DNA from: Alsobacter metallidurans
GTDB lineage: Bacteria > Pseudomonadota > Alphaproteobacteria > Rhizobiales > Beijerinckiaceae
DNA length: 64,000 bases
Direction: 5' to 3'
Assembly: GCF_014636935.1 (NCBI RefSeq)
Contig: NZ_BMES01000002.1
Location: 558,001 to 622,000 of the forward strand
The notes beneath the pieces were generated by a model. The model had not been told where the DNA came from and searched no databases. It saw only the letters and a list, made by a program, of their open reading frames with translations. The first letter of the stretch is position 1. Every line of letters starts with the position of its first letter. Shown piece after piece: positions 8,523-17,682 of the stretch. The position numbers and the translations under genes are program-made.

Positions 8523-9497
8523 ATGAATGCGATTTTCGGCATCGGCGCCGGCGCAGGCTTGGCCTCCGCCCTTTTGTTCGCGGTGATCACCACCGGGAAC
8601 CCGCTCGCCATTCTTCTGTATTTCGTCGCTCCGCTTCCGGTCATCCTCGCCGCGCTCGGCTGGAACCACCGCGCCGGCCTCGTCGCCGCCGCGTGCGGCT
8701 TTGCGTTCGTGGCGTTGCTCTTTTCAGTCAAGGCCGGGCTTGCCTTCGCGCTCAGCGTGGCCGCTCCGGCCTGGTGGTTCGCCTATTTGTGCCTGCTGGC
8801 CCGCGACGAGAATGGCGCCGTGGAATGGTATCCGGTCGGCCGCCTGCTGATGTGGATGGCCATCCTGTCCGCCGTTCTCACCACGGCCGTGTCAGTCTCG
8901 ATCGGTCGCGGTGACTACGCCGCCTTTCTTCGCGCCTTCGAGCAGATCCTGGACGTGCTGCGCCGCCTGGGCACGGATGTCGACGGCGTACCCGGCGAAA
9001 GCGGCCGGTCGAGCGCCGATCTGGCGCAGCTCATGGCCATCATTGCGCCGCCCGTTAGCGCCGCCATCGGGGTTGCGAGCTCGGCCTTTCTGGTCTGGGC
9101 CGCAGCCCGGGTCACGCGCGCATCGGGGCGTCTGCCCCGGCCCTGGCCCTATCTGCCTGCCGCGACATTGCCGCGCGTCGCGCTGCTCGTGTTTGGCGCG
9201 TCCTGCGCGCTCGGCGCAGCGCTGCAAGGCTTTGCCGGGCTCGGCGCTCGCTCTCTCGCCGCCTCGCTGTTGATGGCCTACTGCCTCCAGGGGCTCGCCG
9301 TCATCCATGTGCTGACGCAGGGCCTCGCCGGCCGCATCGGCGTGCTCAGCGGCGTGTATGCGGCCTTCATCATGCTGCCGGGCTGGCCGGCGCTGATCTA
9401 CGCGCTTCTGGGCGTCGCTGACGCCTTTCTCGGCTTGCGGGCCAAGCGGCTCGCCAAGAACCCACCGCCTCCGCCGGCCCCGCCGGCGTCGATCTGA
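8523..9497 (+). CDS. DUF2232 family multi-pass membrane protein
   Basis: A 324-residue inner-membrane protein with about eight hydrophobic segments: two close together at the N-terminus ([18 protein letters not shown] and [16 protein letters not shown]), further ones near residues 60-110, 120-145 and 170-200, and a cluster at 230-310. It ends in a Pro-rich tail PPPPAPPAS. Position between rpsR and rplI is standard for DUF2232 proteins in alphaproteobacteria. The function is not established; remote similarity to YbbR/ECF-S-like membrane proteins has been suggested for the family, but nothing here proves a role. Start chosen at MNAIFGIG. Confidence 0.85.
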   Translation: MNAIFGIGAGAGLASALLFAVITTGNPLAILLYFVAPLPVILAALGWNHRAGLVAAACGFAFVALLFSVKAGLAFALSVAAPAWWFAYLCLLARDENGAVEWYPVGRLLMWMAILSAVLTTAVSVSIGRGDYAAFLRAFEQILDVLRRLGTDVDGVPGESGRSSADLAQLMAIIAPPVSAAIGVASSAFLVWAAARVTRASGRLPRPWPYLPAATLPRVALLVFGASCALGAALQGFAGLGARSLAASLLMAYCLQGLAVIHVLTQGLAGRIGVLSGVYAAFIMLPGWPALIYALLGVADAFLGLRAKRLAKNPPPPPAPPASI

Positions 9498-9522
9498 CAT
9501 CACCGATCAAAGGAGCAGTTCC

Positions 9523-10086
9523 ATGGAAATCATCCTTCTCGAGCGCGTCGCAAAGCTTGGCCAGATGGGCGAAGTCGTCCGCGTCAAGGACGGCTACGCA
9601 CGCAACTTCCTGCTGCCGCGCGGCAAGGCGCTGCGCGCCACCGCAGGCAACCGCGAGAAGTTCGAGACGCAGCGCGCCCAGCTTGAAGCCCGCAACCTCG
9701 AGCTCAAGTCCGAGGCGGCCGGCGTTGGCGAGAAGCTCGACGGCCAGAGCTTCACGATCATCCGCTCGGCGGGCGAGATGGGCCAGCTCTACGGCTCGGT
9801 CGCGGCGCGCGACCTCGCCGACATCCTGACGGCGGGCGGCTTCACGGTCAGCAAGCAGCAGATCGAGCTCAACACCCCGATCAAGGCCATCGGCCTGCAC
9901 AAGGTGCCCGTGCACCTGCACCCGGAAGTCGAGATCACGGTGACGATCAACGTCGCCCGCAGCCCCGAGGAGGCCGAGCGCCAGTCGCGCGGCGAGAGCG
10001 TGTTGCAGGGCCGCGAAGAGACCAACATGGACGATCTTGGCCTCGAGATCGGCGCCGCACTGGCAGAGTCCGGCGAAGACATGTGA
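9523..10086 (+). CDS. rplI: 50S ribosomal protein L9
   Basis: Large-subunit protein binding 23S rRNA at the base of the L1 stalk. Start [21 protein letters not shown] with [13 protein letters not shown] is the L9 N-domain signature; the long central helix and C-domain ([31 protein letters not shown]) follow. At 187 residues it is longer than the usual ~150, with an extra C-terminal segment after residue 150. The ATG is preceded by AAGGAG. It is the last gene before a strong terminator. Confidence 0.96.
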   Translation: MEIILLERVAKLGQMGEVVRVKDGYARNFLLPRGKALRATAGNREKFETQRAQLEARNLELKSEAAGVGEKLDGQSFTIIRSAGEMGQLYGSVAARDLADILTAGGFTVSKQQIELNTPIKAIGLHKVPVHLHPEVEITVTINVARSPEEAERQSRGESVLQGREETNMDDLGLEIGAALAESGEDM

Positions 10087-10116
10087 GCTTCGGCTCGCAG
10101 CGTCGAGAACCAGAGA

Positions 10117-10148
10117 GCCCGGCCGGCGACGGCCGGGCTTCTTCATTT
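10117..10148 (+). terminator. Rho-independent terminator of rplI
   Basis: GCCCGGCCG (10117-10125) and CGGCCGGGC (10130-10138) form a nine-base stem with loop GCGA, followed by TTCTTCATTT. It closes the S6-S18-DUF2232-L9 transcript. Confidence 0.85.
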
Positions 10149-10342
10149 CGAGCGGCCAAACGACTCACTGCAGCAATCCCGCCACAGCCAAGGCTTGCCC
10201 ACTTCGATCCGCAACAATCCACGCGGCCCTGTGAATCGCCGGACTAAGTACCCCCGCGCACTCCCGCGGCTGCGGCAACCATGCGATGTCATCCGGACGG
10301 CGGGCGGTGGTAAGCTCCCGACATCTCGGAACAGCGAATCAC

Positions 10343-11836
10343 ATGGCGTCAGCGAACCAGCTTGCGGTTCGGCCCCTGGCCGATCCAACTCCCCAATACC
10401 GGACGGCTCCGCACAACATCGAGGCCGAGCAGGCGCTGCTCGGCGCGATCCTGGTCAACAACGAGGCCTACTTTCGGGTCTCGGACTTCCTGGAGCCCAT
10501 CCACTTTTCCGAGGAGGTGCACCGGCGCGTCTACGAGGTCACGCAGTCGCTGATCCGCACCGGCAAGGTCGCGACGCCCATCACGTTGAAGACCTTCGTG
10601 GGCGACCAGGACCTCGGCGGCCTCACGGTCAGCCAGTACCTTGCGCGCCTCGCCGCCGAGGCCACCACGGTGATCAACGCCGAGGATTACGGCCGCACGA
10701 TCTACGACCTCGCAATGCGGCGGAACCTGATCGTCATCGGCGAGGACATGGTCAACCTCGCCTATGACGCGGCGGTGGACGAATCGCCGCGCAAGCAGAT
10801 CGAGGAGGCCGAGCGCCGTCTCTACGAACTCGCGGAGTCGGGCCAGACCGAAGGCGGCTTCCAGAACTTTTCCAACTCGCTGCGCAGCGCCATCGACATG
10901 GCGGCGGAAGCCTTCAAGCGCGACCGCAAGCTCTCGGGCATCTCCACCGGCATCAGCGACCTCGACCGCATGATGGGCGGCCTGCAGCCGTCGGATTTGA
11001 TCATTCTCGCCGGCCGCCCCGGCATGGGAAAGACCTCGCTCGCCACCAACATTGCGTTCAACGTCGCCAAGGACTACCGCGGCGAGCGCCAGCCCGATGG
11101 GCACATGAAGCGCATCGAAGGCGGCATTGTCGGGTTCTTCTCGCTCGAAATGTCGGCTGACCAGCTCGCCACGCGCCTCATCGCCGAAGAGTCGGGCGTG
11201 GCCTCCTACAAGATCCGCCGCGGTGAGATTTCGGAGCAGGACTTCGCCCGCGTCGCCAACGCGGCGCGCGAGATGGAGCGCTGCCCCTTTTACATCGACG
11301 ACACCGGCGGCATCTCGATCGCCCAGCTCACCGCCCGCGCCCGGCGCCTCAAGCGCCAGAAGGGCCTCGACCTGCTGGTGGTCGACTACCTCCAGCTGCT
11401 GTCGGCCTCCGCCAAGAAGGGCGAGAACCGTGTGCAGGAGCTCACCGAAATCACCACAGGCCTGAAGGCGCTCGCCAAGGAGCTGGTGGTCCCGATCATC
11501 GCGTTGTCACAGCTCTCCCGTCAGGTCGAAAACCGCGACGACAAGCGCCCACAGCTCTCCGATCTCCGCGAATCGGGCTCCATCGAGCAGGACGCCGACG
11601 TGGTGATCTTCGTGTATCGTGAGGAGTACTACCTCAAGAACAAGGAGCCCAAGATGGGCACCGAGGAACACTTCAAGTGGCAGGCCGAGATGGAGCAGAT
11701 CCACGGCCGCGCCGAAGTGATCATCGGCAAGCAGCGCCACGGCCCCACCGGCACCGTGCCGGTCCACTTCGAGGCCGAGATCACGCGCTTCTCCAACCTC
11801 GCCGCCGAGGACCACCTGCCCGAGCGCATGGAATGA
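10343..11836 (+). CDS. dnaB: Replicative DNA helicase
   Basis: Hexameric helicase at the replication fork. The 497 residues have the N-terminal DnaB domain (PHNIEAEQALLGAILVNNEAY) and the RecA-like C-terminal domain with Walker A GRPGMGKTSLA and Walker B LLVVDYLQLL, then SQLSRQVENRDDKRPQLSDLRESGSIEQDAD, a classic DnaB block. No intein is present. Start at MASANQLAV (10343); upstream in-frame codons are not conserved. The stop overlaps the alr ATG by four bases (ATGA), so the two are coupled. About 195 bases separate it from the rplI terminator; no clear promoter was recognised there. Confidence 0.96.
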   Translation: MASANQLAVRPLADPTPQYRTAPHNIEAEQALLGAILVNNEAYFRVSDFLEPIHFSEEVHRRVYEVTQSLIRTGKVATPITLKTFVGDQDLGGLTVSQYLARLAAEATTVINAEDYGRTIYDLAMRRNLIVIGEDMVNLAYDAAVDESPRKQIEEAERRLYELAESGQTEGGFQNFSNSLRSAIDMAAEAFKRDRKLSGISTGISDLDRMMGGLQPSDLIILAGRPGMGKTSLATNIAFNVAKDYRGERQPDGHMKRIEGGIVGFFSLEMSADQLATRLIAEESGVASYKIRRGEISEQDFARVANAAREMERCPFYIDDTGGISIAQLTARARRLKRQKGLDLLVVDYLQLLSASAKKGENRVQELTEITTGLKALAKELVVPIIALSQLSRQVENRDDKRPQLSDLRESGSIEQDADVVIFVYREEYYLKNKEPKMGTEEHFKWQAEMEQIHGRAEVIIGKQRHGPTGTVPVHFEAEITRFSNLAAEDHLPERME

Positions 11837-12960
11837 GCAGAGACCCGGCTGCATCCGGCCCGCCGCTGCGCGAAGCCGGCGGCGTGCTCACCGTCGACCT
11901 TGGCGCTCTCAAAGCCAACTGGCGGATGCTCGCCGGCATGGCCCCGGGCTCCGAATGCGCCGCGGTCGTCAAGGCGGACGCTTACGGAACCGGCATCGAG
12001 GCGTCCGTCCCCGCTTTGGCGCGCGCCGGGTGCCGCACCTTCTTCGTCGCCCACCTCGCCGAGGCGAGGCGCGCACGTGCGGCGGCGCCCTACGCCGACA
12101 TCTACGTGCTGAACGGGCTGCTGCCCGGAACCGCCCCCGCCTACGCGACCGACCGCCTGCGGCCGGTGCTGGGCTCCGCCGAAGAGATCGCCGAATGGGC
12201 GGCCTTCACGCGCGCCGAATCGCTGGATCTCGCAGCCGCGCTCCACGTCGACACGGGCATGAACCGCCTTGGCCTCACGGTCGCGCAGGCGCTGGAGATG
12301 GGCGAAGCCGGACTGGAAGGCTGTCCGATCAGCTTTTTGATGACGCATTTCGTTAGCGCCGAGGAGCCCCCGAACCCGATCAACGCCCGCCAGATCGAGG
12401 ACTTCGCCACCCTACGAGCCGCCTTCCCAACCCTGCCCGGCAGTCTCGCGAACTCGTCCGGCGTGTTCCTTGGCCCGCAGGCCCACCACGACCTGATGCG
12501 CCCCGGCTATGCGCTCTACGGCGGCAATCCTCAGCCAGGCCGCCCCAACCCCATGCGCCCCGTGGTCGGCCTGGAAGGCCGCATCGTGCAACTGCGCTTC
12601 GTCGAGCACGGCGACACGGTGGGCTACAACGCCCAGTGGACCGCCCGGGGCCGCCGGCGCATCGCCGTGATCTCGGTGGGCTACGCCGACGGCTATCCGC
12701 GCGCCGCATCATCGTCCGACGCGCATCCGGGCGCCGACGCCATGGTGGGCGGCGTTCGCTGCCCCTTCGCCGGGCGGGTCTCGATGGACCTGATCGCGAT
12801 CGACGTCACCGAGGCTCCCGGCGACCTCGGCCGCGGCGATTCCGTGTGGCTCCTGTGCGCCGAGATTACAGTCGACGACGTCGCGGCGCGCGCCGGCGCG
12901 AGCGGCTACGAGATCCTCACCTCACTGGGCCGCCGCCACGCCCGGCGCTACGTGGACTGA
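11833..12960 (+). CDS. alr: Alanine racemase
   Basis: PLP enzyme making D-alanine for peptidoglycan. The 375-residue protein has the PLP Lys47 in AAVVKADAYGTG and the second catalytic residue Tyr265 in VGYNAQWTA; GRVSMDLIAIDVT and AISVGYADGYPR are further family blocks. Start is the ATG overlapping the dnaB stop; radA follows after eight bases. dnaB-alr-radA is a common alphaproteobacterial arrangement. Catabolic (DadX) and biosynthetic (Alr) forms cannot be told apart by sequence, but the housekeeping context favours the biosynthetic role. Confidence 0.95.
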   Translation: MSRDPAASGPPLREAGGVLTVDLGALKANWRMLAGMAPGSECAAVVKADAYGTGIEASVPALARAGCRTFFVAHLAEARRARAAAPYADIYVLNGLLPGTAPAYATDRLRPVLGSAEEIAEWAAFTRAESLDLAAALHVDTGMNRLGLTVAQALEMGEAGLEGCPISFLMTHFVSAEEPPNPINARQIEDFATLRAAFPTLPGSLANSSGVFLGPQAHHDLMRPGYALYGGNPQPGRPNPMRPVVGLEGRIVQLRFVEHGDTVGYNAQWTARGRRRIAVISVGYADGYPRAASSSDAHPGADAMVGGVRCPFAGRVSMDLIAIDVTEAPGDLGRGDSVWLLCAEITVDDVAARAGASGYEILTSLGRRHARRYVD

Positions 12961-12968
12961 ATGCCTCG

Positions 12969-14393
12969 ATGGCCAAGCGATCCCTCACCTATGCGTGCCA
13001 GAGCTGCGGCGCGGTCTATGGCCGCTGGCAGGGCCGCTGCGACGCCTGCGGCGGTTGGAACACCATCGCGGAGGAAGCCGGCGCGGCTCCGCTGCCAGGC
13101 GGCTCCTCCGCCCCGAAAGGCCTGCGCGGCAAGGGACGCGTCTTCGCGCTGGAGGGCCTGACCGGCAGTGAGCCAGAGGCGCCGCGCATCGCGTCGGGCA
13201 TCGCCGAACTCGACCGCGTCACGGGCGGCGGTTTCGTGAAGGGCTCGGTGATCCTGCTGGGCGGCGACCCCGGCATCGGCAAGTCCACGCTGCTGATGCA
13301 GGCCTGCGCGGCGCTGAGCAACAAGGGCCACCAGGTCGTCTACATCTCGGGCGAAGAAGCCGTCGGCCAGGTGCGCTTGCGGGCCGAGCGCCTGGGCCTC
13401 AGCAAGGCGCCGGTGGAGCTTGCCTCCGAGACCAGCGTCGAGGACATCATCACGACGCTCTCGCAAGGGCCCGCGCCCAAGCTCGTGATCATTGATTCGA
13501 TCCAGACCATGTGGACCGAGGCCGTGGAGGCCGCGCCCGGCACGGTCACGCAGGTGCGCGGCTCGGCGCAACTCTTGATCCGCTACGCCAAGACGAGCGG
13601 CGCGGCGCTGATCCTGGTCGGCCATGTCACCAAGGACGGGCAGATTGCCGGCCCCCGCGTGGTGGAGCACATGGTGGACGCCGTGGCGTCCTTCGAGGGC
13701 GACGGCGCGCACCATTTCCGCATTCTCCGGGCAGTCAAGAACCGCTTCGGCCCCACCGACGAGATCGGCGTGTTCGAGATGACGGGGCTCGGGCTGTCGG
13801 AGGTCGGAAACCCGTCCGCGCTATTCCTGGCCGGTCGCGACACCGCCTCCCCGGGCACGGCCGTGTTTGCCGGCATGGAAGGCACGCGGCCACTCCTGGT
13901 GGAGTTCCAAGCCCTCGTGGCCCCGACGTCGCTGGGCACGCCCCGGCGGGCGGTGGTAGGCTGGGACCAGAGCCGCCTCTCGATGGTAATCGCCGTGCTG
14001 GAGGCCCATGCCGGGCTGAAGCTCGGCCAGCACGACGTCTACCTGAACGTGGCCGGCGGCCTGCGCATCAACGAGCCTGCGGCGGACCTCGCGGCCGCGG
14101 CCGCGCTGGTGTCGTCTCTCGCGCAGGCGCCGCTCGCGCCGGACCGCGTCTACATGGGCGAGATCGGGCTGACCGGCGCGCTGCGTCCCGTGAGCCAGGC
14201 GGCGTCGCGCCTGAAGGAAGCCGCCAAGCTCGGATTCTCCTCCGCGATGATGCCGAAGGCCGGCATGGACAGCGCCGGCAAGCCGCCGATCCAGCTGCTG
14301 TCTGCGGCTGATGTGGCGGATCTTGTGGCCGGAATAGCAGCCAGCGCGAAAAGGTCGGGGACGCGGAAGGTTCGCGACCCGGAAGACGCGTGA
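12969..14393 (+). CDS. radA: DNA repair protein RadA
   Basis: RecA-related branch-migration helicase in recombinational repair. The 474 residues show the N-terminal zinc finger (Cys10, Cys13, Cys24, Cys27), the RecA-like core with Walker A GGDPGIGKSTLL (Lys105), the RadA-specific KNRFG motif (Lys257) and the Lon-like C-terminal domain (DVYLNVAGGLRINEPAADLA). It starts eight bases after alr. Full family length, no lesions. Confidence 0.96.
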   Translation: MAKRSLTYACQSCGAVYGRWQGRCDACGGWNTIAEEAGAAPLPGGSSAPKGLRGKGRVFALEGLTGSEPEAPRIASGIAELDRVTGGGFVKGSVILLGGDPGIGKSTLLMQACAALSNKGHQVVYISGEEAVGQVRLRAERLGLSKAPVELASETSVEDIITTLSQGPAPKLVIIDSIQTMWTEAVEAAPGTVTQVRGSAQLLIRYAKTSGAALILVGHVTKDGQIAGPRVVEHMVDAVASFEGDGAHHFRILRAVKNRFGPTDEIGVFEMTGLGLSEVGNPSALFLAGRDTASPGTAVFAGMEGTRPLLVEFQALVAPTSLGTPRRAVVGWDQSRLSMVIAVLEAHAGLKLGQHDVYLNVAGGLRINEPAADLAAAAALVSSLAQAPLAPDRVYMGEIGLTGALRPVSQAASRLKEAAKLGFSSAMMPKAGMDSAGKPPIQLLSAADVADLVAGIAASAKRSGTRKVRDPEDA

Positions 14394-14418
14394 CGGTAAG
14401 CCGTTGCGCCGCTATAAG
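14390..14418 (+). promoter_or_regulatory. Putative sigma70-type promoter for cvpA
   Basis: GTGACG (14390-14395), a 17-base spacer and TATAAG (14413-14418). The -35 matches four of six consensus positions and the -10 five of six. It begins inside the last codons of radA and would give a leader of about 35 bases before cvpA. Confidence 0.42.
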
Positions 14419-14459
14419 ACGGGCGAATTGCAACGGATTCCTGCCGAGTTGAAGATTTC

Positions 14460-15194
14460 ATGAGCCAGATCCCCGTGACACCGCTCGACCTCGTGGTCCT
14501 GGGCGTGATCTTCATCTCCGCCCTTCTGGCCGCCGTGCGCGGCTTCACCCGAGAGGTGCTGGCGATCGGCTCCTGGATCGCGGCGGCCGCCGCCGCCTAC
14601 GCGCTGCATCCGCTGGTTCTGCCCTACGCCAAGGAGTACATCAGCAACGCGCAGCTGGCTCTCGCGGCCGCGATCGCGTCCGTGTTCCTGATCACGCTGG
14701 TGCTGGTCTCCTTCCTGACCGTGAAGATCTCGGACCTGATCCTCGACTCGAAGATCGGCGCGCTCGACCGCACCCTCGGCTTCCTGTTCGGCGCCGCTCG
14801 CGGCCTGCTGATCGCCGTTATCGCCTTCGTGTTCTTCGACAAGCTGGTCGGCGACAAGCAGCAGCCTGACTGGATCCGTAACGCCAAGATGCGCCCTGTT
14901 CTGAAGGATACGGGTGACTACATAGTGGGACTTCTCCCCGAAGACCCGGAGGGCTATCTGCAGAAGCTCCGGAACAAGAACAAGGATCTGGGCGACCCGA
15001 GCGAACCCCCGGCGGCGCCCGGCGCGCCCACGGCGCCTCCGGCCCCCTCTGTTCCGGGCGCAACGCCGCCCGCCCAGAAACGCACGGAGACGGAGCAGGC
15101 CCCCTCCTATAAGAAGACGCAGCAGCAAGGCCTGCAGCAGTTGATCGAAACGGCGGCCGGTTCGGCCCCCGCCCCTGCCAAAACGACGCGCTGA
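14460..15194 (+). CDS. cvpA: CvpA family membrane protein
   Basis: A 244-residue protein with four predicted membrane segments in the first ~130 residues (LDLVVLGVIFISALLAAV, VLAIGSWIAAAAAAYAL, LALAAAIASVFLITLVLV, LGFLFGAARGLLIAVIAF) and the CvpA signature RGFTREVL. The C-terminal ~90 residues are a Pro/Ala/Gln-rich tail. CvpA was named for colicin V production in E. coli and usually precedes purF, as here; its molecular role is still unclear, though links to envelope integrity are reported. GAAG upstream of the ATG serves as a modest ribosome binding site. Confidence 0.9.
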   Translation: MSQIPVTPLDLVVLGVIFISALLAAVRGFTREVLAIGSWIAAAAAAYALHPLVLPYAKEYISNAQLALAAAIASVFLITLVLVSFLTVKISDLILDSKIGALDRTLGFLFGAARGLLIAVIAFVFFDKLVGDKQQPDWIRNAKMRPVLKDTGDYIVGLLPEDPEGYLQKLRNKNKDLGDPSEPPAAPGAPTAPPAPSVPGATPPAQKRTETEQAPSYKKTQQQGLQQLIETAAGSAPAPAKTTR

Positions 15195-15262
15195 GAACCG
15201 GGCGCGAACGCAGCCGCAAGGCAGCGAGAACAAGAGTTCGCCGGGAGCGAACGGGATGAGAC

Positions 15263-15283
15263 CGGGCGAGCCGGCCTCGCCCG
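15263..15283 (+). terminator. Hairpin in the cvpA-purF spacer
   Basis: CGGGCGAG (15263-15270) and CTCGCCCG (15276-15283) form a perfect eight-base stem with loop CCGGC. No T-run follows, so it is either a weak terminator of cvpA or part of a purF leader structure together with the hairpin at 15311-15335. Confidence 0.4.
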
Positions 15284-15310
15284 AGTTGGTGACACACGAA
15301 AGACGAGCCG

Positions 15311-15335
15311 CCGCGCAGCGCCCCGCCCTGCGCGG
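15311..15335 (+). promoter_or_regulatory. Second hairpin, in the purF leader
   Basis: CCGCGCAG (15311-15318) pairs perfectly with CTGCGCGG (15328-15335) around a nine-base loop. It ends 23 bases before the chosen purF ATG and just before the GAGGA ribosome binding site. Function unknown. Confidence 0.35.
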
Positions 15336-15358
15336 ATCATGCTTGGATGAGGACCGCG

Positions 15359-16846
15359 ATGACCCGTCGTGACCACATGGATTTCGAAGCTCCCGGAGCC
15401 GCCGTGTTCGACCCCGAGGCCGACCGCCTGCACGAAGAGTGCGGCGTCTTCGGCATCTATGGCCACCCCGACGCCGCCGCCATCACGGCGCTCGGCCTTC
15501 ACGCGCTGCAGCATCGCGGCCAGGAAGCCGCCGGCATCGTATCCTTCGACGGCAAGCGCTTCCATTCAGAGCGCGCGCTCGGCCTCGTCGGCGATACCTT
15601 CTCGGACCTCGCCACGATCGAGCGCCTGCAGGGCTCATGCTCCATCGGCCATGTGCGCTACGCCACCACGGGCGCAACCATCCTGCGCAACGTCCAGCCG
15701 CTCTTCGCCGAGCTCGCCAGCGGCGGCTTCGCGGTGGCGCATAACGGCAACCTCACCAACGGCCTGACGCTGCGGCGCCAGCTCGTACGCGACGGCGCGA
15801 TCTGCCAGTCCACCTCCGATACGGAGGTGATCCTCCATCTCGTGGCGCGCAGCCGCAAGGCGCGCTTCATGGACCGCTTCGTCGATGCGCTGGCGCAACT
15901 CGAGGGCGCCTATTCGCTGGTCGCGATGACCAACAAGAAGCTGATCGGCGCGCGCGACCCGCTCGGCATTCGCCCGCTCGTCCTGGGCGACCTCGACGGC
16001 CGCCCGATCTTCGCGTCCGAAACCTGCGCGCTCGACATCATTGGCGCCAAGTTCGTGCGCGACGTCGAGAACGGCGAGATCATCGTGGCGTCCGAGGACG
16101 GGATCGAGTCGTTCAAGCCTTTCAAGCCGGTCCGCGCCCGGCCCTGCATCTTCGAGTACATCTACTTTTCCCGGCCTGACTCGATGGTCCACGGCAAGTC
16201 CGTGTACGACGTGCGCAAGCGCATGGGCGCGGAGCTCTCGGCCGAGGCCCCGATCGACGCTGACGTGGTGATCCCCGTGCCGGATTCCGGCGTTCCGGCC
16301 GCGCTCGGTTTCGCGCAGGCCTCCGGCATCCCGTACGAGCTCGGCATCATCCGCAACCACTATGTCGGCCGCACCTTCATCCAGCCCACCCAGTCGGTGC
16401 GCGAGCTCGGCGTGCGCATGAAGCACTCGGCCAACCGCGCCGTGGTGGACGGCAAGAAGATCGTGCTGATCGACGATTCAATCGTTCGCGGCACCACCTC
16501 GGTGAAGATCGTCCAGATGATGCGCGACGCCGGGGCGAAGGAGGTGCATTTCCGCATCTCGAGCCCGCCGATCACGCATCCCGATTACTACGGCATCGAT
16601 ACGCCCGAGCGTGACAAGCTTCTGGCGGCCACGCACACGCTGGAGGAGATGCGCGAGTATATCGGCTGCGACAGCCTTGCCTTCCTGTCCGTGAACGGCA
16701 TCTACCGCGCGATGGGGCAGACCCGCCGCGACGACGCCTGCCCGCAGTACACCGATCATTGCTTCACGGGCGACTACCCGACGCCGGTCACGGACCTCGT
16801 CGGCGAAGGCCCCAAGCAAGTCCCCATCCTCGCCGAAGTCGGATAA
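15359..16846 (+). CDS. purF: Amidophosphoribosyltransferase
   Basis: First committed step of purine synthesis: PRPP plus glutamine to phosphoribosylamine. The 495-residue protein has a 27-residue propeptide before nucleophile Cys28 (HEECGVFGIYG), the glutaminase domain to about residue 250, and the PRPP loop VLIDDSIVRGTTS near residue 370. The ATG at 15359 is preferred over one 12 bases upstream because GAGGA sits at the right distance. The propeptide and overall form are of the Bacillus type, yet one position that binds the Fe-S cluster there (Cys in PPIxHPC) is Asp here (HPDYYGID). Confidence 0.96.
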   Translation: MTRRDHMDFEAPGAAVFDPEADRLHEECGVFGIYGHPDAAAITALGLHALQHRGQEAAGIVSFDGKRFHSERALGLVGDTFSDLATIERLQGSCSIGHVRYATTGATILRNVQPLFAELASGGFAVAHNGNLTNGLTLRRQLVRDGAICQSTSDTEVILHLVARSRKARFMDRFVDALAQLEGAYSLVAMTNKKLIGARDPLGIRPLVLGDLDGRPIFASETCALDIIGAKFVRDVENGEIIVASEDGIESFKPFKPVRARPCIFEYIYFSRPDSMVHGKSVYDVRKRMGAELSAEAPIDADVVIPVPDSGVPAALGFAQASGIPYELGIIRNHYVGRTFIQPTQSVRELGVRMKHSANRAVVDGKKIVLIDDSIVRGTTSVKIVQMMRDAGAKEVHFRISSPPITHPDYYGIDTPERDKLLAATHTLEEMREYIGCDSLAFLSVNGIYRAMGQTRRDDACPQYTDHCFTGDYPTPVTDLVGEGPKQVPILAEVG

Positions 16847-16856
16847 TCGCCTCGCC

Positions 16857-17597
16857 ATGTCGAAGCCTCTCGAGAACCGCATCGCGCTCGTGACGGGCGC
16901 GTCCCGCGGCATCGGCCGCGCCGCCGCGCTTGCCTTTGCGGCTGCCGGCGCCCACGTGGTCGCGATCGCACGCACACAGGGGGCACTCGAGGAGCTCGAC
17001 GACGAGATCCGGGCCGTTGGCGGCGCGGCGACGCTCGTCCCTGTCGACATCAAGGACTTCCCGGCGCTGGACCGTCTCGGCGCGGCCCTGCACGAGCGCT
17101 GGGGCAAGCTCGACATCTTTCTCGGCAACGCCGGCGTGCTCGGCCCCATCACCCCACTCGGCCACGTCGAACCGAAAGACTGGGACAACGTGCTGGCCGT
17201 AAACGTGACGGCCAACTGGCGTCTAATCCGCTCGCTGGACCCGCTACTGCGCGCGTCCGACGCGGGCCGCGCGATCTTGATGTCCTCCGGCGCATCCTGG
17301 AAGCGCACGGCCTATTGGGGCCCCTACGCGGTGTCCAAGGCCGCCGTGGATGCGCTGGGCTGCACCTATGCGGCCGAGACCGCGACGACGCCGATCAAGG
17401 TGATGCTGGTGAACCCCGGCCCGCTGCGCACCCGCATGCGCGAGACCGCCATGCCGGGCGAGGATCCGATGTCGCTCCAGACGCCCGAAGACCTTGCGCC
17501 GCATCTGGTCGAGATGGCCTCGCCGGCTTGGAGCGAGACCGGCAAGCTGTTCGATTTCCCAACGAAGAGCGTGAAGAGCTTCCGCTTTCCAGAGTGA
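16857..17597 (+). CDS. SDR family oxidoreductase
   Basis: A 246-residue classical short-chain dehydrogenase with cofactor motif TGASRGIG (14-21), GNAG where most members have NNAG, Ser in MSSGASW, and catalytic YAVSK. It starts ten bases after purF and is likely read from the same transcript, a linkage also seen in related genomes. Sequence resembles the YciK-like subgroup of SDRs with a DFP-type C-terminus (GKLFDFPTK). The substrate is unknown and no link to purine synthesis is evident. Confidence 0.88.
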   Translation: MSKPLENRIALVTGASRGIGRAAALAFAAAGAHVVAIARTQGALEELDDEIRAVGGAATLVPVDIKDFPALDRLGAALHERWGKLDIFLGNAGVLGPITPLGHVEPKDWDNVLAVNVTANWRLIRSLDPLLRASDAGRAILMSSGASWKRTAYWGPYAVSKAAVDALGCTYAAETATTPIKVMLVNPGPLRTRMRETAMPGEDPMSLQTPEDLAPHLVEMASPAWSETGKLFDFPTKSVKSFRFPE

Positions 17598-17604
17598 CCC
17601 GGAC

Positions 17605-17624
17605 TGCGAGCCTCAAGGCTCGCA
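17605..17624 (+). terminator. Palindrome between convergent genes, copy 1
   Basis: TGCGAGCC (17605-17612) pairs perfectly with GGCTCGCA (17617-17624), loop TCAA. It lies eight bases after the SDR stop and may serve as a bidirectional terminator with the VOC gene on the other strand. Confidence 0.5.
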
Positions 17625-17650
17625 TGGGATCGTCGGCCATGACGCGGAGA

Positions 17651-17670
17651 AGCGAGCCTGAAGGCTTGCT
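17651..17670 (+). terminator. Palindrome between convergent genes, copy 2
   Basis: AGCGAGCC (17651-17658) pairs with GGCTTGCT (17663-17670), loop TGAA, with one G-T pair. Same core as the copy at 17605, 46 bases away. It lies 13 bases past the stop of the minus-strand VOC gene. Confidence 0.5.
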
Positions 17671-17682
17671 GTCCCCGGCGTC

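Noticed and set aside
15195-15358. Purine riboswitch before purF
   Set aside because: The conserved purine riboswitch core and its loop-loop sequences are absent; only simple hairpins are present.
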